A stretch of 64,000 nt of DNA from Karalla daura (taxonomy: Eukaryota; Chordata; Actinopteri; Chaetodontiformes; Leiognathidae). The notes beneath the pieces were generated by a model that saw only the letters and a program-made list of their open reading frames with translations, searched no databases and was not told where the DNA came from. Both the position numbers and the translations under genes were made by a program. Below are positions 21,131 to 33,111 of this stretch, in pieces. How positions within the stretch are numbered: position 1 is the first letter of the stretch; every line of letters begins with the position of its first letter. Location: contig CM055200.1 in the NCBI GenBank assembly GCA_029224185.1, positions 6,198,433-6,262,432 on the forward strand. The letters run 5' to 3'.

Positions 21131-22375
21131 GTCCAGCATATTTACACCGAGAGGAACGGAGACGTACGCCGTGGGGCAGAATCGCACGAGCCACCGTGAC
21201 ACACGGCTCTGACAGGGAGGATGAAATAATGGTGCGGCCACACGCACCAGGTGAACGGACACACCCAGGTTGGAGGAGGCAAAATGTGTGGGGGGGGGGG
21301 GTCGGTTTTAAGCACGCCTCAAAACGGTGGCCCATCGCTCCACAACCATGTAACCAGGTCCACGGGAAGACTTCTCGGGACCTCGAGGACGTTCCACGAA
21401 GACGCCTCTGACCAATCGCAGGGAGGCAGCAGCAGTCACCGCGATCAAGCTGAGTCAGACTTAACCTTGAATTCAGCGCGCCATGCAGCTGTAGATAATG
21501 GCTAACAATCAATTCATCCTTTGGGCTACACCTTGAGTAACTCATTCCGTCCAAATAACATGAGTTAGAAAGCTTGGCGTTCAACTGACAACCCAGGACC
21601 AGAGGTTGCGCGTTTCTGACGACGGAAACGGAGGCGATTCGGATTTAAGAGGCCGCGTCTGTTGTCACTTTTGCTCGATGGCGACTGGATTGCGCCACGG
21701 CTGCCACCGTAATTTGATTGGTGGGTTTCACTCTTCAATGAACAGAAACGATCACAACAGCCAGAGCGCGCGTTAGTGGCGTTAGTGTTCATACAACCGG
21801 CTGAGACGCACCAGACAGTGCACCGGGCGGCCGAGTGGCTCCAGATTAACCCCCCCGGCCGATTCATTAACTTCATTGTTCTGGCCGGCTAATTGTTCTA
21901 ATCCAGAGCAACGGGCCGCCAAAGTGTGTTCCTCCCGGAGGAAAGGCTTCCTCTAATCCACCGAGAACAATCTGAGGCCGGTGGTGTCCAGTCGTCTGGT
22001 TTATTCCCGGCTCCACCTGACGGCATGTCCCCCCCCCCCCGGGTTAGAAATCACTCTGACCGTTTGGGAGCGAATTAAAAATTAACTAGCCTCGCTCCAT
22101 CTGTCTGTCCGCACCCCCCCCCCCACCCCCCCGCCTCTTTTAATCTGCCTTTTTACGGAAACATATTACAGGATGTCCACGCACTCTGCGGTGTCCGGCC
22201 TCTCTGCAGGAGCCATTAGCCCCCCACGCCACGGGACGTATAAACCGGGGGACGGATCAGACCAGCTTCCTCCAACGCAGCCAGTCTACACACGCATGCA
22301 CGCACGCACGCACACACCCCGACAATATCAAGCCGCACCGAGCCTGGTTTTGCGAGAGAGCGCGTTGAGAGCGGG

Positions 22376-22400
22376 GTGGGCGGGGGGGGGGGGGGGGGGT
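22376..22400. repeat. Poly-G tract
   Basis: About 20 G in a row after GGGTGGGC. Poly-C runs of 8-12 lie nearby at about 22029 and 22114-22130. Confidence 0.9.
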
Positions 22401-23309
22401 GGTCGGTAACGAGGCAGATTAGAATAATCCGGCTTGGGCGCCACGCCAAACACTTGACCCGAGGAAGCGTTGCCACAACAATGCTCGCGCTCATCGGCTA
22501 TAAACAGCAAGGCACGAAATGTGTGCGGCGGGTCAGGAAGAGGGCTCGGACATTAGAAGCCAGGTGAGGAATGTCAACCCGAGCCGCCTTGTTGGGGGCA
22601 GACGCACAAGGGCCGGCTGCCGAGGTGGCACCGGGACACACGCGGGCCAGTCGCTCCGGAGCCCCAAAAACGAAAGGGAAAAGACACAGAGCCGGCTTCA
22701 GAGCTTCAGAGCTTCGGAGCAGGCCTCTCCCGGTGTTCGACCCTCGTCCGCACCCACGCCACCCGCAGACTGGCCGCCGCTCCGGGGGCTCCCAGGGACG
22801 GGCATCTCCCGGAGAATCCAGGACGCGGGAGCACTCCCACGTCAAAAACACGGCCCTCGGAGTGAGCCACAGGCCCCCGGGCGGCTGGACCGGCGCCCGC
22901 TGACTAAAGCCCGCGTCACAGGGGTTGTTTTCATGCGAAAAGAGGGTGAATGTGACTCACGACGCATGCGTCACGTCGTCCCAGAGCCCCCCCCCCGTCG
23001 CACGCTCACAGAAGCAGCCCTGTGAGGGCAGTCATCTAAGCAAACTCTGGAACCCGAATTTGGGCGGAACCGAATTTGCGACGGCCAGTTCCCCCCTTGG
23101 TGCGTTTCACATCCCTGCCGTGCTTCTCTGAGGAATCGCCGGGGCCGGGCCTGGGCTGTGTGCTGCGTATTGCACTAGAGACGGGCGATGTGGATAAACG
23201 TCTCATCGCAGACGCTGTGTCATCCCGGTTTGATGGGGCTGCGACCGGCCCGGTCACGTGGCGCCGTACAGCGGGTGTTTGTGCATCGAAGCATGGGTGG
23301 ACTAAGTTC

Positions 23310-23780
23310 TAGCAACATTTGGTAGGTTTAAGTACCTGTCGGACAAAAACCTACTGGTGGTCAACTTTCTAGCTTGAGTATATCTTTAAAAGTTTCACTA
23401 AGACTAAGATTAGTGTAGTTATCTGGCTGGTGGTCTTTGTTTAACTTTTCACCTCGGTTTTACCAAAATTTCTGAGGCTAGCCTTCAAATTTGTTCAACT
23501 TAGCAGTTTTGACGTTTATTTATTTACGTATTTATTTATCAAGGTATCAACTTGTTTGTTGTTGTCATTTATTTTATATTTTATATCAGTTGCTAGTCAC
23601 CCTCTTCTGCTTTTTTTAATCTAAAGCACCTGTGCCACTTTAAATGAAATGGCATTCGCTGCCATTGGTATTTGTGTTTCACCTTCAGTACATCAATAAA
23701 AATCTGGTAAATCTCTTCACCTACGTAGCCTACGAGCAAACAGTGGCTCCCAAGGGCTAAAGCTAAGCGCGGTCCACATG
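23310..23780. other. AT-rich island inside CpG-rich DNA
   Basis: Base composition drops abruptly to AT-rich for about 470 bp, with TTTATTTATTTACG repeats and an AATAAA at 23694-23699 (ATCAATAAAAATC). It may be an inserted element such as a solo LTR or a processed fragment, but I could not find terminal repeats or target duplications. Confidence 0.4.
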
Positions 23781-25560
23781 AAGGTATGAACTTCTGGGCG
23801 CTACTGTACCGCCTGGTGTCCAGGCTGGCTGGCTGTGCTCAGTCAGAGCCGGTATGGGCGGGAGAGGCGGGCTGGTGTTCGGATTACAGCCTCGTCAATG
23901 ATTCAGAGGGAAGAGCGCGGACGAGACAACAAACGGGCCCGGTCGGTGGACGGGCCCTGGCACGCGCGGCCAGCCGACACGCGCACACGCCCGACACGCG
24001 TGTGGCCACGCACGCCAGGACGTCACGTCTCCGTAGGCGGCACCCTGCGCGCTCCAGCCGCGGTCGTCCACCCGTCGTCTTGCCGCCGGCCCTAACCTTA
24101 AATCTATGAACATCCGCTGAAGTTCCGCGGGACATTCTTCTGTCGACGTGAAACGGACGCCTCTGCCGCCATCTTTTCCTGGTCACAGCGAGCAGAAACA
24201 CGGCGCGACCTTCCCCGGGGGCAGAGGGGCGGCGCGACAACAGCGCTGTGCGCGCGAGCTGCCAGCTCCGAGCCGCTCGCTCGCGTTCAGCGTTTGGAAG
24301 AAGATGACAGAACCTCGTCCGACCGCTGCTTTCTGGGCACGTTTGTGACGTTTTCAAACAGGCCCGACGTGCCGCGCGACCTGACTACGCGATCTACGAC
24401 CGGCTCCACGACGGAACGACGTCGTCACATTTGGTGAGGTGCTTCTTGGATTTCACGTTTTCGCCTCACGCGTGGCTTTTGCGTGCAATAAGGACCGTCA
24501 AAATACGTCAAAATAAAGGCTCGTAGACCACGAGCGTTTCGTCCGACAGGAAAAAATTCCAACCCTGGCGTAGAACTGACAGTCTTTGCTTTCTGTCAAC
24601 ACATGATAAGCGCTATGCGGTCTCGTTTGTAGTCCTCTTTATCGCCCCCGATTAGGACGCACGTTTGCAAGTAATTGTTTTTGCAAATTAGTCACAATAG
24701 TTACAACTTGGGTACAAGAACTATTTGGTATCTTGAACAAATCGAGCTCAGTTTTGCGCTTCTCTTCATTTGAACTGCTTGTGCGACCCTACCATGCATG
24801 ACAATGATGTTTGAAATTCAAGTGCTGATAAAATGTCCATAACGACTATTTTGAGCCTCGGTAGGTAAAGGGAATAATCAATTACGTTGTGACACTGTTC
24901 TTACAGCTGTCATTATGTCATCGGGGACGATCGTTTTCGCAGTGCGCTGTTCACATTGGCCGGCCGTGATTCGAAGCAGTCGGGATGGAGTGAAACAAGC
25001 CCAGTGCCTTGAAAACATCGGGGGCAAGGAGGCAGGCTGGCGGGCTGATCGGTGCGTCCGCTCACCCTCCGCTCCTGTGGCCTCAGCCAGGTCCCCGGGG
25101 ACAGGGGAGGAGGTGACCTACGCAGGTCTGATTGCGCTGCACCTGGTCATAGTTTGTCGCAATTTGCGGGAGTTCGCGCTCGGAGCTTGCAGGCGCTCGG
25201 GCTTTCACAGGGCTTTCTCTGGCGCCGCCCTCCACCTTCCGACCTCTGCTCCTATCTTCGGGACTTATTTGTTAAAAACAAAGCAAACCCGACACATTTA
25301 CCTCGCGTCCGAACAACAGCCTCAGGCGTTATATGAGGGATTACGCTTAAGGGTGACCGGTTCTGGACGGGTATGACATGTCAGCGACCGTCTCCTGTGT
25401 CCGGCGCGGGGGGGGCCCTGGGACGCCGATCATTTCATGGGTTTTCAGCGGATCGCTGCCCGGACTCTCCTCCCCTGCGCTCGCACAAACGCCAGCGCTT
25501 CTCTCTCGGGAAGGATTCGGCCTCGGCAAGTTACATAAGCGGCCGTTTCTTTGAGCGTGT
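23781..25560. other. CpG-rich presumed intron, no gene seen
   Basis: High CpG density at 23.8-24.4 kb, AT-richer at 24.45-24.95 kb. The reading frames here show no recognisable domain and no splice-flanked conserved exon. Confidence 0.5.
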
Positions 25561-25565
25561 GTCTG

Positions 25566-25623
25566 CGAGTGCGTGTGCGTGTGTGTGTATGTGAGAGAGC
25601 GAGAGAGAGAGAGAGAGAGAAAG
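25566..25623. repeat. Compound GT/GA microsatellite
   Basis: GT/GC repeat followed by a GA repeat of about 25 bp. Confidence 0.92.
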
Positions 25624-25803
25624 GGAGTCAGAGGGGATGTACACAGCAGCTCGTTTCAGACAGGAAGGTTGGAAAGTTGAGCAGGAAACGGCAATCATGC
25701 GCGATGAGGAGGGGAGCTGATAATTACGGGTTGTGTGCGAGTGCGCCGCACCGCGTCGGGACTTTTTTTCCGGCTGCGCTCGTCAGCTGGGTCGAGGGCG
25801 CGG

Positions 25804-25813
25804 GTGTGTGTGT

Positions 25814-25844
<31 letters not shown>

Positions 25845-25848
25845 GGGG
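25804..25848. repeat. (GT)n running into poly-G
   Basis: About 12 GT units pass straight into about 20 G, the same repeat-to-G-run transition seen after AG repeats at 7.6 and 18.2 kb. Confidence 0.92.
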
Positions 25849-27269
25849 AACCGCAGAGATGCTTTATCTCGAGAAAGTCACACAAACGCGAGCGCGTCCC
25901 CCGCCAAACCTCCGTTCTGCCGGGCCTTTACGTATAACCTCAACAGGGCTTTCGGTCCCATTTGCTCCACAGGTGGAAACAGAATGAGACTGAAAAAAAA
26001 AAAGGAAGAAGAGTTTGATAGTGAACCGCGCCCGCCACTCTGCGGGGCCTTCGTCTGCGCCCGGGAAGAGCACTCGGCGTACGATCGGCCTCTTTGGCAC
26101 GTCGCAAATTAGCGCGTAATGGAAAAGGCGAGAGAGAAAGCGAGGCAACAGCGAATGTGTGGAGTTGTGTGCGGTTTTCTCCCCCCTCCAGGCCAAAAAC
26201 ATGCACGTTCGGGCGGATTGGGGACACTAAATCTCCCCCAGGTGTGTGTGTGTGTGTGTGTGTGATGGATTGGCGGCCTGTCCTCATTCCCTGCCTTTGT
26301 CCTATGTACGCTAGAGATGCGGCTGGGTGCAAAACAGGTCATAAATAACGGACGGGTGGATGTTATCACGGTGGAGAAAGACATCTTAGGTTTTACCTGC
26401 TTAAGCCAGCACGTTGTGCCAGCTCCTAGAGCTCTGCACGTCTGCTCGCCAGCCAGCGTGGCCACATGTCTGATGATTATCGCATTTGTACGATAGCTTA
26501 ATAAATATGCAATAAATATGAATCTTGAATGCTGTGGTGCAGTGTGTGTGTGGACCTTTTGGCTCATATTTTGAAGGGTCTCACACTTAGTTTGTCCTGC
26601 CTATTCAGATAAGAAAACCGCCATGGTGTTACGGTACCGTGTCTGGTTTGGCAAGATGTTTTACGATATGTCCGTTTTAAATCAGATTGCGATCACTTTC
26701 AGGTCCCGGCTCGATCGTTTAAGCCATTTCACTGTGGGAGACACTGAATAGTGCAGTCGTTGTGACGAGCCTCAGCAACATGCCTCAGCTGTTCTCAGGC
26801 CGGCACATCCCCGACGTTAGCGTATATGTTTTCCCGTCGAGTCCAACAACACCTACAAATAAGGCCCCCATTCATGCCTTCAGCTGGCCGACCGTTGCAG
26901 CGCGCTGCCAGGCGGGAGTGTGAGCTTCCCAACAGCTCCTCTGAAGGAGCTGAACAGCTTCATTATGTTTCCCTTTTTAACCCCCGCCTCGCCCCTCGGG
27001 CCGACCGGGCCCGGGACGGGACAGGCAGCGGGATGTCGCTCTCGCCGAGCAGACCAGGTGACCGTCCTCACCCCGCTGTGCAAACACGCCACTAAAATAG
27101 CTCCTTGAATAAATAAAAGCGGTCTCGGAGGAGGAGCGAGATAGACGGACGGTCTGATAGAGGGAAGAGGCACTCGGAAACAAAGGGAGCTGGACGCGAC
27201 CTTGTGAGACCGGCCATTGTGCGGCCGTGTTTTCCCCCTCTCTCGCTGTACACGCGCGTTTACGTCGTG

Positions 27270-27400
27270 CCTCTCCAGGTCTTAATAATTCATGGGCTGT
27301 ACAATAAACCGATTTACATAATTCATACGGCAATGTGGAGCGCTTCATCATTACCTGATGATTACGGGGCGGAAATGGACCGCCGTGGTCGGTGATTAGC
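27270..27400. promoter_or_regulatory. Possible conserved noncoding element
   Basis: A sharply bounded AT-rich segment rich in homeodomain-type cores (TTAATAATTCAT, ATAATTCATACG, TGATGATTACG) in CpG-rich surroundings. Non-repetitive and non-coding in appearance; function is a guess. Confidence 0.25.
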
Positions 27401-28559
27401 TTTTGCTGGAATCCGCATTGCGTTTCGACGTTTAGCCGAGGCTGTGGGGGGGTGGGTTCCCGTCCCCTTAGCCATTCATCCATCCAGGCTACCAGTAATG
27501 ACAGCGATCAATGGGTTTCTAAGCTCCTGGCCTCCACAAACAAAAACACCGGCAAAGTTTTCCCGGTCGGACTTGCACGATTTAATCTGCTTATGTATCG
27601 GTTTCAAGACATGCAGTCATCTGCCCGATTTTCTGTCTGAACGCGCACTCAGACACAATCGCACAGGAGGGGGGTGGAATAAATACTCGTTTTAGCTATT
27701 CAATCCGTCTTCTTGCATGACTGATTGTGTTTGACTTTGCTCTTGTGTCTGTCTCTCAGCGTCTGTCGAGCACGTAGCGCTACGTATCTCTTTGTGTATT
27801 CTCGTAGTATGACGATAAGGGCTTTCGCCTCGGTTCAATAGGAACGTAAAGTGTATTCCTGAGAGGTCATGTGTAGCCGAGCCGACTGGGGAATGAGCAG
27901 GAGCGATCCCGACAGGAGCTCGAGTCCCGTACGAGGCCTGTGCAGGGCAGCGCACGCCGCCCTGAGCGACAGCATGGAAAAACGTTGGCGGTTTCTATGC
28001 CCCCACCTCCTCTTTCCTTCCCTACCTTGCAGAAACAAGGCCATAAAAACGTGCCCACTGTCTGACCCACTTTCCACGGCCGACATAATCTTCCTTTCGC
28101 AAAACTTCGGCCTGTTTAGCGGGCCGCCGCGGCCTAAGCCGGGCCGGGGATGCCAGAACGCCGAGCTTTTCGCAGGCGGCGTGGGGAGGAAGAGGAGGGG
28201 GAGAAGTGAAGGGGAAGGTGGGGGAAGTGCCGCTCAGCCCTCCGCAATGGAGCCGCACATGCCCGCTAAGACGATGGGCGCAAAAACCAGTGGAGAGCCT
28301 CGACAGGTAGAACAGCAGGAATGAAATGTCTGCTTCCTTTTCAGATAAGAGACCGGATAAACATCTGATCGTCCCCGAGTCAGGTGACTTGCAATGGAAG
28401 AAGTCTAACCATCGATCCACTATCTACCTCACAAGTGTCACTCTTGGTCCCAATCACTACCACACCCCGGACAGGCCATAGGTCAATCATAGGTCACACA
28501 CACACACAGCATTAGAGTCGCAACAGGCCTAAACCTGCATGCTTGTTGGACTGAGAGAG

Positions 28560-28665
28560 ATTACCCTCCGAGAGATCGTGCAAACTTGTAAAAGCCATCG
28601 GCCTGACGGAATCCAAACCGGGGACTTTCTTATTGTGAGGTAACGGGTCTGGTATGTACACACAC
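28560..28665 (-). mobile_element. Degenerate tRNA-like SINE-type fragment
   Basis: The segment around AACCGGGGACTTTCTTATTG (28616-28635), followed by TGAGGTAACG, resembles the reverse complement of the tRNA-like head of the teleost repeat also seen at 45.06, 57.35 and 58.9 kb. Strongly decayed. Confidence 0.4.
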
Positions 28666-29611
28666 TAACAAAAGTGGAAGAAACTAAACAAAAAAAATAT
28701 ACCCTACATGTCAGCCGAGCCTCCAATACAATGGCTTGTGTTTCACGGTTACATTACACCGCTGACATAAGTGTCATTTCAGCTGTGTATATGTGCGAGT
28801 GTGGTGTGTGTGTGTGTGTGTCCGTGTGTGTGTGTGGCTCAAGGGTGTGTGCTCTCTAGCACTGACTGCACCAGGCAAAAGCCAATTCAAAGACCGTTGT
28901 TTCTCCACAGGTAGCAATTCCAGGAATTGTAACAAGACCAACCAAAACAAACGTGTGAATTACGGACAAAAATGCAAAATAGCTCGCTGAGCTGAATCAC
29001 ACCTTCTGTAGGGACAACTCGGAGACCTGAACGTGCAGCGTTCTTAGACTTTTGGAGGACCCGCACCTAGTACAAATAAGCACCAAAAAAAACGATCAGA
29101 TGAAATATGGCGGCATTTGAAACGTGCCATACACCTGAATCAACGCACACTCCACGCAGAGAGGCCATCATCAGACTGGCATCCCAACCGGGGACTAACC
29201 CACCGTGGCGTCCTGCTCCTGGGTTCAAATCCACAAAAGCGGATTCATGAGAAATTCAATAACGCTGCCCGACGAGGCAGACGAGGGGAATCTTTCACCC
29301 TTTTCCAGTGCGTCGGTCTGACTGGCCCAGAGAAAAACCTTCAATGGAAATCCAGACGTTTAAAAAGCCATCGACGGCTTATTTCTTTGTTTTTTTTTTG
29401 TGGGTTTTTTTCCATGTCCGCTGTCCCGGGACGGCAGTGATAGAGCATCCAGGCCCGGGCGAGACGGGGAGGCCTCGCCGTGTCCCCACAGACCTGGTTA
29501 CTACGGAAACCGGCGGCACTGAGCCTCCATTAAGACATCAGAGCTCCTGTCTGACACCATCGGCTCCGATTTCCTCCCTGAAATTGAGACTCTAAAACCC
29601 CTGCTGGAGGA

Positions 29612-29647
<36 letters not shown>

Positions 29648-29721
29648 GCAAACACACCCCATTACAAATGTGCAAACACAAGCGCGTATGTGCAACACAC
29701 ACACACACACACACACACACT
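29612..29721. repeat. Two (CA)n tracts
   Basis: CA repeats at 29612-29645 and 29695-29721, separated by about 50 bp of CA-rich sequence. Confidence 0.93.
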
Positions 29722-31139
29722 CGTCCTCCTCTCCCCTCGTCTGTTATGCAGCAGCAGAAAACACCCAAGCACTTCATGCTGGAAGTTATCACCATTTATA
29801 GGACTGTGTGTGGACGCACGCTTTAAATAGTCGCGGCAAAAATACAATAAAGAGTCTTCGCCTCTTTCCTCGCAACGGGCCGCCACTGTGTTTTAGGAGC
29901 TGTGCGAGCCCCCCACAGCATGTCCCGGCTCTGTCTGCCGCAGACCCCGAACTGTTCGGTTTTGCGCCTCGACACTGAGATTGCGAGGCAGTGTGATGCA
30001 ACTTGGTTATGCAACGGCAAGGAATTCATCTCGGAGCGCAACGCACCGGGTTAATGGCGTAAATAGGCACGGGGCAACTAAAAAAAAAACGTGTATGTAA
30101 AGTGGCTGTATATAAGGTGGCTTTGGCTGGCTTGTTTCAGCGTAACCCTCGCCTTGATCAACACGAAACCCTCAAAAAACGCGACAAATAGTGGGGAAAA
30201 TTAGTTTTAAAAAGGTGGTAGGGAACAAACTCAAACATGCCTTCTACTGCAGGCACTAAACCACAGGAAAGCACATCAAAATGTAAGAGGAGGGGATTTA
30301 TAGGACTTCATGTACTCAAACGTGGCTTCTATTTCATGTTTTCAGCATAACTCCTACGTGATGGTTTTTAAGTAGTGGTAATACGTATATACGCATATGT
30401 ATACAACTGGAGGTTTTCAACACAATTCCCATATTGTTTGACTTGAAAACAGACGAAACAGTGAGACAACGGTTTTCAAAAAGTAAGCGAGCACTTAACG
30501 TCCCGGTACGGGACGTCTGGTCAGGGCTTTTGGGACGCTGGGCAGCATTAAAAATCGTTAGAAATGCTAAACGGGGAGACAATGGCTTCAAAGACATTCA
30601 GCGTGCGTGAGCTGGTGAAGTCATGTGAAACACGGTTCACAGGCGTCTGTCTTTACTGTGACATTTCCGACACGGGGAGGGGAAGTCAGCCAGATCCCTA
30701 TCAGCGACCAAACTTTTATCACACCATCGGCGCTGAGAGAGGCAGTGGGGTGGCAGAGGCAAAAGAAAAGAGAGAATGAGAGGGCAGAGAAAGAGGAGAC
30801 GGGGGAGGGAGGTCATTAACTGGCAATCGAGATCTAGTAATGGCAAGAGTCTGTGCATTCCCCTTAATTCCTTATCAGGCAATTTTCCATCCCCCCCCCT
30901 CCCTCATGACAGGTCAGCATGCAGACTGGAAGCGATGTAGCTAGCACGCACACACACATACACACAGAGAAAGAGAGAGAGAGAGCTCCTGATTTCCAAT
31001 GAGATAAAGACAGTCAAAACAGGTGCATGAGCATGTGTGGTGTGTATGTGTATATGCATGTATGCCTATGTGTGTGTGTGCGTGTGTGGGCAACTTGGCA
31101 GAGATGTGTAGTTTGCAGCTGCAGCACACACAGCCCTGT

Positions 31140-31155
31140 GATGACTTACCTGCCA
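31140..31155 (-). promoter_or_regulatory. Strong minus-strand splice donor, candidate end of peli1 5' UTR exon
   Basis: GGCAG|GTAAGTCAT on the minus strand (intron would start at 31149) is a near-perfect donor, just downstream in transcript sense of the CpG island. A second, weaker candidate is ACGGG|GTAAGAAA at 31893. Confidence 0.4.
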
Positions 31156-31339
31156 AGTGCCTGATCCGGGACTAAACGAGGTTAATTAACGCTCAGGCTA
31201 ATGGTGGCAGGACAAAGCAGGTGACGCTTAATAAGAGCAGAATTAGCCGGGGCTAGCCCGGCTCTGTTAGCCGCGAACCACCGCTGCTGATGCTGTCATT
31301 TTCTGCAGGGGCTGACACAAAGTCAGGTGGTTTGTTAAC

Positions 31340-31747
31340 ATGTACTCACTGCGATACGGAGAAGATCAACTCCCCGGGGTCGTCCCTCTCCTCGATGCTC
31401 GCCGAGGTTCTTTTTTTTATTTTTATTTTTTTTCTCCGCTAGCGGGCTAGCTGGAGCTCCACCGGCATGAAGAAGAAAAAAAAAGGCAGATTTGGTCTTA
31501 ATTTCTCCTCCTTTCCCGAGGCAAAAAAAAAAAACCCTCAACTAAAACCCCGCACCGCGTTTCAAACAATACGCCTCGGGAGGGTTAAAGGGGCTCATCT
31601 GTCGTCCTGTCCCGGCGGCGGGGAGCGAGAGAGGCTGGCGGGGAGGCAGGTCTCCCCCCTCGGCGTTCGGGTTGAAGTGACAGCCCGTCCGCGGTGCTCG
31701 CTCCTTTGTTGTGAAGCATCTGAACGTAAACACTGAGCGGGGCTGGA

Positions 31748-31785
<38 letters not shown>

Positions 31786-31950
31786 AGCTGAGCTCACGGC
31801 GTCCAGCCCGACCAGACGCGCTGACGTCAACGCAAAGCATTCTGGGACATGGAGTGCCGGAGCGCGCGCGACTCCAAAACAGGTGTTTCTTACCCCGTGC
31901 GCTCGTAGGGGTTCGACTCGTGTGTTGCGATTTGCTCGGAAACTGTGAGG
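31340..31950 (-). promoter_or_regulatory. CpG island, candidate peli1 promoter
   Basis: GC- and CpG-rich block at the boundary to AT-rich intergenic DNA. It has a perfect CRE (TGACGTCA 31822-31829) and, on the minus strand, CCCAGAATGCTTTGCG overlapping 31832-31846, close to the ZNF143/Staf element. Good donors lie on the minus strand on both sides. Assignment to peli1 is by position and strand only. Confidence 0.45.
31749..31783. repeat. (CTG)n trinucleotide repeat
   Basis: About 11 CTG units in the CpG island, possibly within the 5' UTR or promoter. The minus-strand transcript would carry CAG. Confidence 0.93.
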
Positions 31951-32082
31951 CAAAAACAAAGTGAAATGAAATAGAAACAAATCAAATCGTGTAAAAATAT
32001 ATTTGCTGACACTTATATTTCTTTTCGCTTTTAACTCAGCTTTCAGTGAGCAGCCACAGTCTCATCGGGTGATATTTTTGAG

Positions 32083-32905
32083 TCTTGTGCCCACAAGATT
32101 CGATTCAACTCTTTTTCTATTAGCATTTTTCATCCATTAAAATGTAGCACACTTAATAAAAGCAAGACCTAAGCAGAGCCCAACAACACAGAACACAAGA
32201 AAACAGAACCCCATGAGCATGCCAAGCATGGGCGTTTCTAGCCCATTTTTGCAATGCTTAAGCACCCCTAAAATTTGAGAGATTAAAAGAATGTTCTTCA
32301 TTGTATATCTTTTTTGAACAAGCTAGAAAAGTGTCAAAACCATACAGTACTTGGTTGAAACGTAATATTAACAAAAATACACCAGTGTTATGCTTTTCTC
32401 TTCAAATGTGGGAATGGAATTGCGTCAAAGCTCAGCACCCCTAAACCTCCGATCCTGGAACCGCCTCTGTTGCCAAGAGATACATTGATAGATAGATAAA
32501 ATACTCCCGGTGAGACAAGAGGGAAATAAGAACAAGATAATTAACTTATATAGTTGTCTTGTGCGCACAAGACACTTATTTTAATAATCGTAACATCCAT
32601 TATTAATCTTACCTTGCCTTAAAAATTCCCTTTTATAGGACAAATAAGGGCATATTCTGTGTACATAATGTTGGTATACAGCTGTAAGGGCTTTGTTTTG
32701 GTTACTGATGCAGAAAAGAGAAAAGAAGCTTGTGAACAAGTTATCATCTTGTGCACACAAGATAATAAGTTGCACCCAAAACCTAATTATCTTATGTTAT
32801 TATCTTGTGCACACAAGTTAATCATCTTGTGATATCATCATGCCTGCACGACATGAGAAAATCGTCTTGTGTGAACAAGTTAGAAAACAAGTGTACACAA
32901 GATAT
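32083..32905. repeat. Cluster of CTTGTGCRCACAAG palindromes
   Basis: At least six full or near-full palindromes: TCTTGTGCCCACAAGA (32083-32098), GTCTTGTGCGCACAAGAC (32556-32573), CTTGTGAACAAG (32729-32740), ATCTTGTGCACACAAGAT (32747-32764), a further copy at 32803-32818, and CTTGTGTGAACAAG and ACAAGTGTACACAAGAT copies at 32865-32902. The intervals are AT-rich. Confidence 0.85.
32215..32470. mobile_element. Old interspersed repeat
   Basis: Runs from GGGCGTTTCTAGCCC to GATCCTGGAACCGCCTCTG and has GCACCCCTAAA twice in direct orientation (32262 and 32434). It looks like a dispersed fish repeat inserted among the palindromes. Class unknown. Confidence 0.45.
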
Positions 32906-33050
32906 AAGAATTATCACCTTTTGGGATGTGGGGGCTTCATGAGCTACAATACATTTGCAGAGGTCCACCTCAACTAATTATAGCAATGTTTACAAAAAAG
33001 CATAACTAATAATAGTCAAGTGGTGTGTGGGAGACTTGTACGGAAAAAGA

Positions 33051-33111
33051 TTAGGGCCACTGTGGGAAAAAAAAAGTCAGGGCTAAATTTCTTTCCCCAG
33101 AGTGGCCCCTT
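33051..33111. repeat. Inverted repeat / hairpin
   Basis: TTAGGGCCACTGTGGG (33051-33066) is nearly complementary to CCCCAGAGTGGCCCCT (33096-33111) with a 29-nt A-rich loop. It may be a tiny MITE-like remnant. Confidence 0.45.
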
